From assembly GCA_009667805.1 (NCBI GenBank), contig CM019075.1:14833738-14897737 (forward strand): a stretch of DNA of 64,000 nt, given 5' to 3'. Source of the stretch: Leptobrachium leishanense (Eukaryota > Chordata > Amphibia > Anura > Megophryidae). The position numbers and the translations under genes are program-made. Below are positions 1 to 10,810 of the stretch, piece after piece. The notes beneath the pieces are model-generated. The model was not told where the DNA came from, made no database searches, and worked only from the letters and a program-made list of their open reading frames with translations. The stretch's first letter is position 1. The number at the start of each line of letters is the position of its first letter.

Positions 1-824
1 ATGGGTGACCCTGTGACAGAGTGTATGTAATCTAGTGATTTAATGGGTGAGCCTGTGACAGAGTGTATGTAATCTAGTGATTTAATGGGTGACCCTGTGA
101 CAGAGTGTATGTAATCTAGTGATTTAATGGGTGAGCCTGTGACAGAGTGTATGTAATCTAGTGATTTAATGGGTGAGCCTGTGATAGACTGTGTGATCTA
201 GTGATTTAATGGGTGAGCCTGTGACAGAGTGTATGTAATCTAGTGATTTAATGGGTGACCCTGTGACAGAGTGTATGTAATCTAGTGATTTAATGGGTGA
301 CCCGGTGATAGACTGTGTGATCTAGTGATTTAATAGGTGACCCTGTGATAGACTGTGTGATCTAGTGATTTAATGGGTGACTCTGTGATAGATTGTGTGA
401 TCTAGTGATTTAATAGGTGACCCTGTGATAGACTGTGTGATCTAGTGATTTAATGGGTGACCCTGTGATAGACTGTGTGATCTAGTGATTTAATAGGTGA
501 CCCTGTGATAGACTGTGTGATCTAGTGATTTAATGGGTGACTCTGTGATAGATTGTGTGATCTAGTGATTTAATAGGTGACCCTGTGATAGACTGTGTGA
601 TCTAGTGATTTAATGGGTGACCCTGTGATAGACTGTGTGATCTAGTTATTTAATGGGTGACCCTGTGATAGACTGTGTGATCTCGTGATTTAATGGGTGA
701 CCCTGTGATAGACTGTGTGATCTAGTGATTTAATGGGTGACCCTGTGATAGACTGTGTGATCTAGTGATTTAATGGGTGACCCTGTGACAGAGTGTATGT
801 AATCTAGTGATTAGAGATGAGATC
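1..824. repeat. 40/42-base minisatellite with higher-order pattern
   Basis: Head-to-tail units built around GGTGACCCTGTGA and TCTAGTGATTTAAT. The first units are 42 bases (ending in GTATGTAATC) and most later ones are 40 bases (ending in CTGTGTGATC). Between about 361 and 620 the variants ATGGG/ATAGG and CCC/CTC recur in the same order every four units, so a 160-base higher-order period is visible. The array begins at the window edge, so its true length is unknown. No coding signal. Confidence 0.95.
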
Positions 825-1500
825 CAGTAATAGGGATTTAATGTGAGATCCCGTAATATGGATGCAAAAAGTGATATAAATACAGAGGATCTAGTGATCG
901 AATGTGAGATTCTGTAATTGGAGCTTGAAATCTCATGATTTCATCCGATATCTAGTGATTTAAGGTGAGATCCTGTAATAGGGAGATTGCAATCACGTGA
1001 CATAATGTTAGATCCTCCAATATGGATGCAAATGATTGATTTAAATACAGGAGATCTAGAGATATAATCTGAGATCCTGTCAAGGGAGCTTGCAATCTCA
1101 TGATTTCATCAGCTATCTAGTGATAGGATGATTGTGATCTAGTGCTTTAGTGTCAGACCCTGTGATGGGGAATCTTGCAGAAAGTGATTCAGTTTGGGAT
1201 CCAGTGATAAGCAGACTGCAATCTGGTGATTTAATGGGAGATCCTGTCATATGGATGCAAACAAGTGATTTGCATACAGGGGATCTAGTGATATAATGGG
1301 AGATCCTGTAAGGGGAACTTGTAATCTCATGATTTAATCTGATGTCTAGTGATAGGACGAATGTGCCTTATCTAGTGAGAATATGTTTGTGACCTAGTGA
1401 TTTAGAACCGGTGACGGAGAAGCTTGTGGAAATTGATCCAGTTTGGGATCCAGTGATAAACAGACTGCAATCTGGTGATTTAATGGGAGACCCTGCCCTG
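825..1500. repeat. Degenerate extension of the minisatellite
   Basis: The same vocabulary (GATCTAGTGAT, GAGATCCTGTAAT, GGATGCAAA) continues in longer, diverged units. A block starting with CAGTTTGGGATCCAG occurs near 1191 and again near 1439, and a block with CTTGCAATCTCATGAT occurs near 921, 1087 and 1314. It looks like an old part of the same array that has decayed. No gene is seen here. Confidence 0.75.
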
Positions 1501-2007
1501 TGGCACTTTATAATGTAGTGCAGGTGGGAATCCCTGACCCTGGGAGCTTACAGTCAGCCTGGCTGTACTGTCCTATGCATGGCAGTATCAGGTCTCCCCT
1601 GCACAGTCACTGTGGCTGCCAGGAGGAATGCCAGCACCATGGACAGTGCCCTGTGCAATCTGAATGGAGCCATCCCACTCCCCGCCTGTTACTCCCAGGA
1701 TGGATGGAGTGTAATTGGGAACTGGTGAATTTACCCCCCTCTGCGTGCAGTCTCCTTTGTGCACATCCTCAGCCCCCCCCTTCCTAAACCCTCCCTCCCC
1801 TCACACACCTTGTCCCTCCCCTCCCCCAGTCTGTGAGTTTCAGCACCAAGGAGAGCAACAGAACAATGGCCAAGCCAGGGAGCGTCTACAAAGTATCAGC
1901 TCCCAGCTATCACAACCCAGCACCTGCCAGGAGGGCAGAGCTGCCTCCTCCCTCAGCAGGTGTGTGCCCCCTCGTCACCAATGGACTGATACCCTGATAC
2001 CCCATAC
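1501..2007. other. Unassigned non-repetitive stretch
   Basis: No exon, RNA gene or repeat family is recognised. Short open frames exist, including one with pyrimidine-rich, proline and serine codons, but none shows a known domain or convincing splice sites. It may be upstream flanking DNA of the CELF-like gene. Confidence 0.3.
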
Positions 2008-2283
2008 CATGGGTATGTTTAACCCTCTGAATTCTCCGCCTCAGATCCCTAGGGCTGCTCCATGCACTCTCCATACCCATAGCAGTGAAATGGTTAAACA
2101 GGGTCGCGGCATAGGGTCACAGTGGTGTCTACCCTAACCCTAACAGCAAATGTATCATGGGATGGGCACTGTGAACCTATGCCATGACCCTGTTTAACCA
2201 TTTCACTGCTATGGGTATGGCGATTGCATGGAGCAGCCCCAGGGATCTGAGTGGAAGAATTGAAGGGGTTAAACATACCCATG
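2008..2283. repeat. Long palindrome, fold-back MITE-like element
   Basis: The two arms (about 2008-2127 and 2165-2283) are reverse complements with few mismatches. The ends read CATGGGTATGTTTAACCC and GGGTTAAACATACCCATG. The short centre contains ACCCTAACCCTAAC, which resembles two telomere-type repeats but is too short to mean much. A fold-back DNA transposon derivative is the simplest reading. A clear target-site duplication was not found. Confidence 0.8.
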
Positions 2284-2294
2284 TGAGGTGCTCT

Positions 2295-2400
2295 GCCCTC
2301 TGTCCCCCATTATTTGTTGCCCATCAGCATGGATAAACTGTAGGTGTCCAGAAAAACATGGCTGACCTGGGAACCCCGAATACAAAAGCATGAAGCTGGG
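2295..2400. repeat. Fragment resembling the MITE at 61504
   Basis: Contains GGTGTCCAG, AAAACATGGCTGACC and a preceding CAGCATGGATAA. The same words form the inverted arms of the element at 61504-61753 (GTTGCCAGGTCGGCCATG and GTGTCCAGGAAAACATGG). It is probably one diverged half-copy. Confidence 0.45.
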
Positions 2401-2471
2401 GTAGCCCTGCATGTAAAGTGGTATGAGAAGGGGTGAAGCTGGAGTGGTGGGTGTGAGTGAATGGCTGAAAC

Positions 2472-2770
2472 CAGGGGTCAAGTCGAGGTGGAACGCGTGG
2501 GAACACAGTTCCTCCACTATTTTTGCAGAAGGAACTGAGTTCCCATTGATCCCACACACTGTAAAGCTTGTATTCAGGTGTACGTACATATATTTTCCTG
2601 TTACGTCACAATAAATATAGGATTTATCATATATTTTTGCTACAAAATCCACATAAATACATCAATATATCAGATCTGAGTGTGTGTTAAGTGCGAGATG
2701 ATTATTGTTAATTGGAGGGACAGATTTCTTGGTGAGTTCCCACACTTCTTTTATTAGGACTTGAGCCCTG
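2472..2770. mobile_element. hAT-type MITE, copy 1 of 4
   Basis: A 299-base element starting CAGGGGTCAAGTC and ending GACTTGAGCCCTG. It is flanked by imperfect 8-base duplications GCTGAAAC and GCTGAGGC (6 of 8 match). Three other copies lie at 33039, 33551 and 58518, each with 8-base flanks, which is the hAT signature. It has no coding capacity. It ends directly before the probable 5' UTR of the CELF-like gene. Confidence 0.8.
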
Positions 2771-3442
2771 GCTGAGGCTATGGTCTTGCCTCAGCCCCCA
2801 GGTTGCCTGTACCTGCCCTATAGCACGGTGCTTGCAGTACCCCCCTACCCTTTAAATGTCCAGGGCTGCTGTTCGTTTCAGTGTAAACATGTAGCTTTCT
2901 CCCCGGCCCCTCACTCTGACATCATCCCCTGTCAGGCTGGGGCGGTCTCTGGGCAGGGGAGGGAGGGGGCAGTTGTTGAGAAAGAAAAGATTTTGTATCA
3001 GACCTCAAGATCCACCAAAGGGAGAAGCAGCTGTGTTCAGAGGAGGGGGGAAAGAAAAAAAAAAAGAGGTCTGATCGATAACCCCCCCCCCCCAAAAAAG
3101 AAAAAGACCCAAAAAACCCAAGAAGGAGAATTTAACTCTCCATCCACAGTCTGCGGGATCAATATACGAATCAACTGCCCTGCAAGAGGCATCAATTCCA
3201 TAAGGGAGAGCGGGGGGGACCCATCACCGGCTGGCCTGGCACTCAACGAACACCCGGTGTGGAGAGTGGCATCTACCTGGCAACAGGGGGACAGGAATAC
3301 CCCCTACCTATTAGGACAGGCTGAGCTGGGTGGCACCGTCAGACTCTGGGTACCAGGGACCCCTACGGCCGGGCGGTGGGAGTCTGCTTGTTTGGGCTCA
3401 AGTGCCTTCTGCGCCCCTCTCCCCTGTACCCACCTCGCCCCA
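2771..3442 (+). promoter_or_regulatory. Probable promoter-proximal region and 5' UTR of the CELF-like gene
   Basis: The sequence directly upstream of coding exon 1 is compositionally distinct from the flanking repeats, with C-rich, G-rich and A-rich runs near 3040-3120. No TATA box or transcription start can be fixed by eye, and it is not an obvious CpG island. The frame of the CELF start codon stays open upstream to an ATG at 2780, which would add 221 residues. That extension shows no domain, and the CELF3 family starts at the later ATG, so I treat it as untranslated. Confidence 0.4.
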
Positions 3443-3587
3443 ATGAAGGAACCGGATGCCATCAAACTTTTTATCGGGCAGATTCCCAGGAACCTGGAGG
3501 AGAAGGACCTCAAACCAATCTTCGAGCAGTTTGGAAAAATCTATGAACTTACAGTCATCAAGGATAAATTTACAGGGATGCACAAAG
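3443..3587 (+). CDS. celf3: CELF3-like RNA-binding protein, coding exon 1 (partial gene)
   Basis: This exon encodes 48 full residues beginning [20 protein letters not shown], the start of RRM1 of a CELF/Bruno-like protein. CELF proteins bind U/G-rich elements in pre-mRNA and control alternative splicing, mainly in neurons for CELF3-6, and some act on mRNA translation and decay. The RNP2 motif KLFIGQ is visible at residues 8-13. The exon ends CACAAAG|GTAAAG, leaving one base of a glycine codon. That codon is completed by the exon at 33914, and the intron splits the RNP1 motif KGCAFLTY. The MKEP start favours CELF3 over CELF4, CELF5 and CELF6, which in my recollection start this domain differently. 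The start-codon context is weak (C at -3, A at +4). Exons 3 onward lie outside the window. Family assignment is very secure, paralogue assignment moderately so. Confidence 0.9.
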
Positions 3588-6200
3588 GTAAAGATGCCAA
3601 TGGGTGGGTGGGGGTGAAGGGAGGGGACACTGAAAATGGGGTGCATGAGGGGGGCGAGGGATGATGGGAATGGAACGGTTGCAGAGAAAGGGTCACAGGG
3701 GACAATGGAATCTCTGAACGGGGGCACTGGGAATAACGAATGCCGAGAAAGGTGCCATGGGGAAGAATGGAAAAGAAAGGTGTCATGGGGGGAGGGAAAG
3801 AAAGGTGAGGGGGGGGAGAGGAGAATGGAAAGAAAAGTGTCATGGGAGGTGGATGCTATGAAAGGAGTTCATGTGGGAAATGAGGTGCAGAGAGCGGTTT
3901 CTGGAGGGGAATTGCTGTTGGAAAAGGGGCTGTGGGGGAGACGTGCTGAGAAAGTGACCATGGGGGTGGGCGGTGAATGAATACCGACGTGGGGGACACA
4001 AGTCTGGATGCTCAGGTAGGAGTCTAAGGGTCACTGGGTGATGATGTGAAGCGGGTCTGTAGATGGAAAAGGGTACATGGTGGGAAAGTGGTCGTAGAGT
4101 AGACAGGATGATTAGAATAGGTCAAAAGGGGAATTGGAAGCCGTGCAAAAGGTCATCGGGGAGATCGGAGGTTGGCAAAGGGGTCAGGGAATACCGGGAA
4201 GCCGAGAAAGATGCCACGACTGGGGTTGATGCTGGAACCTGGATGACTAGGCCTTTGGGGACATTGGGTGCCCTGGGGGTACATGGGGAGAAGGAATAAA
4301 AGGAACGTGGGTATTGTGTTTGTGTTGAAGAGGTAAAGATACGCTGGGGAGTGGGATACAATGTGACACTCAGGAAACAGCCTTGTGAGAGACAGGGGAT
4401 GCTCAGAAGGGGCCAAATAAGAGAGAGGTGTAAGGGGCAAGAGGCAGGCTGGATCCTGTAAGGAGAGCAACCTTGGGATGCTGAGGAGAGAGGAAGGACA
4501 CACGAGAGAAAGAGTAGCGTAGAGGGGAAGAACGAGATGGGAGTGAAGCGAGGGAGAGGAAAAAAAAGGCGGAATGGCGGCACACTTTTTTGAAAAGTGT
4601 TGATGAAAAAGGATGGCGTGGGACGGGATCGGGGTCAGATTACAATGTGATAAGAAAAAGGGAAAGATGAGGGACTTGCAGGAAAAGCGAATGTGTAACA
4701 GTGTGTTAAAAGTTACATTGTATTAACTATGGCAGAGAATTAAAAGTGTACGGGGGAGGCGGTGACGAGCCTCACATGGGGTGATAAAGGGAAACATAGG
4801 GTTAAGAGAGGGGAACCATGCCATCACGCAGACTGGGAAACTCTTGGTGTGGTGAGAATTGGTGGGATTTTAGGTTTAAATGAAGGATTATCCAATCAGA
4901 AATGGGTATTTTAAAGGAGTGGGAGGGGGATAGGCCTAATATATGATTGTTGGGGTATGTGGGGGTAATAAGGGTGACTATGGGGTTAAACAGGAGGGGG
5001 AGGTAATAAAGACAAGATGTTATGTTTGATAGAGACAGAATAAAGGACGAATGAATCCAGGACAGGGACGATTCAGTAGAAGAGTTAGGGTGTGGGAGGA
5101 AAAAAGACGGAGATAACGGACTGGAAGGTCACAGGGAGATTGGGAAATCCAAGGTTAGGAACGAAGAAAAGGGCTGACATGCCATGTCAATGGAAGAGAG
5201 AGAAGTGCTGGATAAGTGCAGGACAAGACAAGGCCATCTGGAAACGCTGGTCAATGTAACCAGACAAAGAGACGAGGAAAGAGTCCCAAGCTAGGGAGAG
5301 AGACGGGAAACGTCCACGAGCTGGCCTGGAGAAAAAGAAAGTCCTAGGTGGAGGTTGAGGGGATGGAGTGGATGAGAGCCAGGAGAGCTGGGGGATGCAG
5401 AGTCATGGTGATGGAGAGGTGGGACGTCAGAATAAGGGACACAGAGAGACGGGAAAAAGCCAGGAGGAACCGAGACAGAGTCTGGGAGAAGAGTCAGGAA
5501 AAGGCCTCCAAGAGCCAGCCGAAAAGTTGAGGGAGATCGAGGGTCAACGTGATGGACGAATGGTCATGGAGGAATCACCTGGGAGGACAGAGTAAGAGGG
5601 GATTTGGAGAGTCGGAGAGGGGGTGGTCGGTTTTGGTGATGGAGAGAAAGAGAAAGTCAAGACGTGAAAAAATCAAGGCAATGGAGACTTGGGAAGGAGG
5701 AGATAAAGTTGGAGAGAAATGAGTCCAGTAGTTTGTCAGGGTGAAAGGTTACAGTGGAAAAAAAAAGAGGATATTGAACCAGATTTCCAGGGGGGGGGGC
5801 TTGCAAAATAATGAGAAGAAACAACATGGAAAAAGGGACGTCAGGGAGATGGGGAGCCAGCAGATGATGAGAAATATTCCTGGCGGAATGAAGAGTGTCA
5901 GGGACGATGATCTCCCGGGAGACAGAGAACTAGGGCGATGGAGAGAGTCCACCACTGGTACGGGGCGGCAGGACGGGATTGACTATGGATTAGTTGTTAT
6001 TGCAAAGAGAAATCCGTGTTTGCCGAAAGAAAAGGTGGTAAACGCTGTGTGTTTGGAGAGGTGGAGGGGGGGAGCTGACGTGTGATATGTGAAGAAGATG
6101 CTGTGACAGATGGCAGGGGAAAGGGGGAGGACAAAAAAAGATCAAGGAACACTTAATGAACCAACAGTGGTTAAGCTGAACTGATGGAGGGAGGCGCTGG
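3588..6200 (+). other. Purine-rich (G+A) strand-asymmetric intron start
   Basis: For about 2.6 kb the + strand is strongly enriched in G and A, with runs such as GGGGAAGAATGGAAAAGAAA and repeated near-copies of GAAAGGTGTCATGGGG between 3630 and 4300. It looks like a degenerate purine-rich satellite. Several minus-strand open frames here are a by-product of the pyrimidine-rich complement. Transcribed purine-rich strands of this kind can form R-loops or triplexes, which is inference only. Confidence 0.65.
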
Positions 6201-6433
6201 GAACAGAGAGGCGAAGCCAGCCCCGTCTTGTCAAACAATCGTGCCTACAAGGACATCACAGGCCTAAATCTCTGGATAAACAGAAGGCTATCCCTTCACC
6301 GCTTCCCTTTGGCATCAGCACCAGGCCTGTACAGCGTAGGGGGTGACTGCACAGTACCTTCAATTGACTGTCAGCTCTTGGGGGTACAGAGTAGAATGCA
6401 ACGATAAAGGATACCTTGTAGCAGTGATTTTAC

Positions 6434-6561
6434 AGACTGAACTAACTTATTACTCCAGGGTCTGACAAACACAGGTGCCAGGTCGTCGCCCCCAGATGTT
6501 TTGGAACTACAAACCCATGATGCTTAGTCACAAATAAGGCTAGCTGAGCATCATGAGACAT
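6434..6561. repeat. Source copy of a 128-base duplicated segment
   Basis: Starts AGACTGAACTAACTT and ends ATCATGAGACAT. The same 128 bases with only a few changes recur at 7200-7327 inside a tandem array. The right half is part of a MITE (6480-6599). Confidence 0.85.
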
Positions 6562-6599
6562 GTAGTTCGGAAACATCTGGGGTGTCATCGCTGTCCAAG
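6480..6599. mobile_element. Short MITE of the ACTACA-TCCCATGATGC type
   Basis: Inverted arms CCCCAGATGTTTTGGAACTACA and its complement at the right end (TGTAGTTCGGAAACATCTGGGG) surround CATGATGCTTAG and CTGAGCATCATG. At least a dozen related copies are scattered through the window. Non-coding. Confidence 0.75.
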
Positions 6600-7039
6600 G
6601 GTTTTATCTCTTGCTCTTCCAAGTCTGGATCTAGATATACAAAGCTGTGTCTGGCTCCTGGAAGGGTGGACGACGCTCTTACTGGCCTCAAAGTTTATAC
6701 GAATTTGTCAAATAGTTTACTGCGTTACAGGCTCAGATAGCTCTACGATACGTAGGACGACTTCTCCCTTTATCTTGCTGGATCCTGAGCTTTTGTTGGA
6801 GAGGGGTTTTGCAAGGGCTCGACAGATCCAGGTGACATCTCGAAAAACACGCAGCAAACCAGTGAAATATCAATACGTAACAATGTTATTCAAAATGTGG
6901 AAAAATAGACATGAGAGGAACAATAGATCAAACAAAGGCTGCTATTAAGTGTCAAGTAACGGGCAAATAAATTAATAAGGGGAATGGAAGATTTAAGTTA
7001 TGAACAAGCTTATTCCTGTTTAGTTTAAAGAAATGGCAC

Positions 7040-7560
7040 CATAGAGGGATCTGCTAACTTAATATAAATATATACGGGGCCTTAGAGGGGATCTGATAAC
7101 TTTATATAAATATATACGGGGCCTTAGAGGGGTTTGATAACATTATATAAATATATACAGGGCCTTAGAGGGATATGAAAACTTTATAGGCAGAAAGCTA
7201 GACTGAACTAACTTATTACTCCAGGGTCTGACAAACACAGGGGCCAGGTCGTCGCCCCCAGATGTTTTGGAACTACAAACCCATGATGCTTAGTCACACA
7301 TAAGGCTAGCTGAGTATCATGAGACATAGAGGGATCTGATAACTTTATATAAATATATACGGGGCCTTAGAGGGTCTGATAACTTTATATAAATATATAC
7401 TGGGCCTTAGAGGGTCTGATAACTTTATATAAATATATACTGGGCCTTAGAGGGTCTGATAACTTTATATAAATATATACTGGGCCTTAGAGGGTCTGAT
7501 AACTTTATATAAAGATATACGGGGCCTTAGAGGGATCTGATAACTTTATATAAATATATA
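7040..7560. repeat. 40/42-base AT-rich minisatellite
   Basis: Units of 40 bases (GGTCTGATAACTTTATATAA followed by ATATATACTGGGCCTTAGAG), with 42-base variants containing GGATCTGATAAC. The array is interrupted at 7200-7327 by a duplicated foreign segment. Confidence 0.9.
7200..7327. repeat. Duplicated segment inserted in the tandem array
   Basis: Nearly identical to 6434-6561, in the same orientation. It joins array sequence on both sides, and TAGAGGG follows immediately. It has no inverted-repeat ends of its own, so duplication by recombination fits better than transposition. Confidence 0.8.
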
Positions 7561-7571
7561 TGAGGTCATCA

Positions 7572-7978
7572 TAAACCACTGTCTGGAAACCTATTCATTA
7601 TAGGACTATACACAGGACATGAGGTCACCCATTTACACTGGACGAAAGGAAACAGCCTAACGCATAGGAAGGGATATTTTATGGTGAGAACAATAAAGCT
7701 GTGGAATTCTTTGCCTGTTGAGGTGGTTGGGTCAGAGTCTGTACAGACTTTTAAACAGCGACTGGATGACTTTCTGCAAACACAGAATATTAAGGGTCGT
7801 AATATTTATTTTGTGGGTAAAAGCTTCTTGATCCAAGGAGAAATCTGACGCCATCTGGGGTTAAGACGGAATTTTTCCCCAGTCTGTTGCATTTTGACGA
7901 GCAGTAGGTGACGTGTGAAAGGCTGAACACGATGGACGCCCAGCTTTTTTCAGCCTATGTAACTATGTAAGTACAATT
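7572..7978 (+). mobile_element. 5'-truncated CR1/L2-like LINE, 3' end
   Basis: Decayed coding remnants resemble the C-terminus of a LINE ORF2, including GGAATTCTTTGCCTGTTGAG where the family has a WNSLP-type motif and CAGCGACTGGATGACTTT after it. The element ends TTTCAGCCTATGTAACTATG, a typical CR1-group tail. Stop codons and shifts break every frame. It belongs to a different family from the LINE at 15824. Confidence 0.75.
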
Positions 7979-7984
7979 CATTAT

Positions 7985-8830
7985 ATCTGAAGCGAATAGA
8001 CACTATAATACAGGATTCTCTGAAGGGGAAGAAGGCTCGTCAGCTGAAACGTTGGGGTTCGGTGCCCAGCAGGTCCCCTGTACAGCTCAGTAAGAAGGTT
8101 ACACTTGCAGGCCTTGCTGTGCAATTGGTATTTTTTCAGATATATTGTTTTCTATATAAACAAACACACTATATGTGATGTTGCTTATGGTGTTTCTTGC
8201 TCAGTGAGTATCGCATTATAGCAGGGATCTTTAACTCTGGACCCTCAGATGTTTCTGAACTACAAGTCCCATGAGTCTGTGGCTATTGCAGACACTGGCG
8301 TGTGCAGCGTGTTGCATTAGGGTGTGCACCCATGGAACATTTATTGACTGAAAACTTCTGTTTAGAAGATTTTGCACGAAATGCCCATTTTTCATTGGAA
8401 ACAAATCTGTAATCAGAGATAGTCATCATGAACCAGATAAGGGACTTCTGAAACGTCAGTGTAAGAGATGAAGGAGAACCTCTTCACTCAACATTAGGGT
8501 GTGCCTGGGCACAACGGGCACATCCCCTGCTCAAAGCTATGATTGCATTCAAAGAATTCTGGGAGTTGTAGGCTATAAACATCTGGGGGCCAGAGTTAGA
8601 GATCCCTGTTAAAATGTGATATGCACTGAGCAACAAAGACCATAAGCTACATCCCATATAAAACTACACTTTACACAGCATCGACTGCCCGTTACCTCCT
8701 TAATAAGCCGTACAGGGGACCAGCTGGGCACCGACCCCAATGTTTCAGCTGATAAGCCTTCCTCCTAAGTGTAGCCCGTACTACAGTGTCTATTCGCTTC
8801 ACATCTGATCGCTTGTACTTATCACTTGAC
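7985..8830. repeat. Inverted pair of a repeat around a MITE
   Basis: The segment near 7985-8095 (GCGAATAGACACTATAAT, CAGCTGAAACGTTGGGG, CAGGTCCCCTGTACAG) recurs in reverse complement near 8694-8805. The interval contains an ACTACA-type MITE at 8223-8611. It may be one inverted element or two facing copies. No coding signal. Confidence 0.65.
8223..8611. mobile_element. ACTACA-type MITE with long interior
   Basis: Left arm CAGATGTTTCTGAACTACAA and right arm GTTGTAGGCTATAAACATCTG are inverted. The outer ends are AGGGATCTTTAACTCTGG and its complement near 8608. The interior contains no coding frame that I recognise. Confidence 0.65.
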
Positions 8831-9344
8831 AGCAGCTTTTCATTTGATGTACTATTCCTTACACTCTGAATAATATTGCTATTTATTGAATTGCACTTGC
8901 GTGCTGCATGTGTTGTATTTTTTGAGATGTGCATTGTTTGCACGGTTTTGCTGGTTCTCTGGATATCCCATTGCATTATGTGTATTTTATTCTTAACAAA
9001 AAAAAACACACGGCGGAAACTGCATTTCTGGATTATTCTATGCAGATCTATATAGGAAAGTTTCCCTGGCTCCAAAAAACGTGCAGTTGGCTCCTACGTT
9101 TAATTAATGGCTCATGCAATCTCTGTAAATGTGTCAGGCCCTGGATTAGACAGTTTGCAGGATAAAGGTCAGCGGGGGGGAACCACTTTATAATATGTGA
9201 TTATAAGCTCCTGGGTACTGGGTCGTCACATTGTAACAGTAACTGGGTCCTCACCGTCACTCATAGATGACAACCATTTCTGCTCTTCTTATAGTCCAGA
9301 TTGTAAGCCTTTTGGATCTCCTGATAGTTTGTGTGCTGCTTGGC

Positions 9345-9905
9345 ATACTCCAGGGTCAGCAACCTTGGCCCCCCAGGTGTTTAGGAACTACATCTCCCAT
9401 GAGCCTCAGTCAGATATTAGGATGTATGCATGCATTGACCTCCGTATATACACCGTGATCTTCTAAACCAGGGATGTCAAACTCTGCCCCCCCCCCAATG
9501 TTTCTGAACTACAACTCCCACGATTCTCTGGCCATCCGTTGCATAGAAAGAATTCTGGGAATAGTAGGCATCTGGGGAGGCCAGAGTTTGACAGCCCTGT
9601 TCTAACCCATACCTTAGCCCTCCAGGTATTTTGAAACTACATTTCCCATGAGGCTTAGCCACTAATCAGGTTATCTGAGCCTCATGCACAATGTAACTCC
9701 AAGACATCTGGAGGGCCAGTGTCGCGGACCCCTGACGTGGTCTGTAGCATTATACCAATACATTAAATGCAGGGCTGTCAAAACTCCTGGACCCCCCAGA
9801 TGTTGTTGGACTACAATTCCCATGATTCTCATGCCACCTACTGCATTCAAAGTGTTATGGAAATTGTAGGCCAACAACATTGGGGGGAGTTTGACAGCTT
9901 TGGTC
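9345..9905. mobile_element. Cluster of ACTACA-type MITEs
   Basis: One half-copy at 9345-9416 is followed by three copies at about 9470-9603, 9608-9733 and 9769-9905. Each has GAACTACA or GACTACAA with TCCCA(T/C)(G/A)A and an inverted partner. The copies differ in sequence, so they come from several subfamilies. 8830-9340 contains nothing I recognise. Confidence 0.75.
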
Positions 9906-10678
9906 TACAGATTGTCACTGAGTTGCAAACATCGGGGGGGGGGGGTAATCTCCTCCGTACCATCAGGTTGCACATCCATGGAGGCCAGGTATACTGGCGG
10001 CTGCTTTGCTGCCTCGCATGTGTTACGCTTTTTTATATCCTGCGTCACAGTTATGATTAATATTCAGAATAAATAGTAGGAAAACGTAACTGGTGTGGTT
10101 TCAGATTGCATGTCCTGCAGGCGGCGCATTCAGGGCAAAATCGTGTGCAAGAGGCTGGATATGGGAATTTAGGACCAAACACTTGCAATATCCCCCCCAC
10201 ACACCTCCCACCCCCACGATAATCCTGCAAAGATTGCCATTTTATTAGGACCCCGTAGGCCATACAAATGCTGTATTAATGGGCTGAAACAATCTGTTAA
10301 TTGGCTTATCGTTAACCCACTAAACTCTAAGAGTGATGGATACCCGCCCGTCTCAGCCGAGGGATAACGGCAGGCCAACGTGTTTTAACTCTTTAAGGAC
10401 ACATACACTCACCGTGTCTTTTAGGAAAGTATTTTTGGAGGCCTTTTCTCAGCATGATATGGATATAAACCAAATCACAGGCAGCGAATGCCTACGGGAT
10501 GTGAGAAATAAGATGTTTGAAACGTGGCTAGGAAGGCTGGCTTGTGTAAGGTGACGCGGAGGGTCAGGGTGGACCGAGGCGGTGTATTTTCAGTTGAAAT
10601 TACGGCTGGTTGTAGAGCTCGTTAAAAAGGTTCCCACCGTAGCTCATGGTATCGTCTATGGCGGACGGGGGAGGGGGG
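9906..10678. other. No recognised feature
   Basis: Contains a G run near 9934 and a C run near 10191 but no exon, RNA gene or known repeat that I can support. Confidence 0.4.
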
Positions 10679-10810
10679 GTGTCAGCCACTTCGGCCCTTC
10701 GAATGTTTTGGAACTACATTTCCCAAGACTCTCTATCGACCTGATGAGTCCCTGAGCATCATGGGAGATACAGTCCCAAAACATCAGGAGGGCCAAGGGT
10801 GCTGACACCT
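10679..10810. mobile_element. ACTACA-type MITE
   Basis: Ends GTGTCAGCCACTTCGGCC and GGCCAAGGGTGCTGACAC are inverted, with GGAACTACATTTCCCA inside. Same superfamily as the copies near 9.5 kb. Confidence 0.75.

Noticed and set aside
1..800. Possible CRISPR-like array
   Set aside because: Units are contiguous with no unique spacers, and the window is vertebrate. It is a minisatellite, as are the other tandem arrays.
2115..2145. Interstitial telomere repeat (ACCCTAACCCTAAC)
   Set aside because: Only two units. Too short to separate from chance inside the palindrome loop.
8025..8060. Hammerhead-like motif at CAGCTGAAACGTTGGGG
   Set aside because: GAAACGTT is present, but the CTGATGA word and a hairpin between them are not, so it was left out of the ribozyme-like set.
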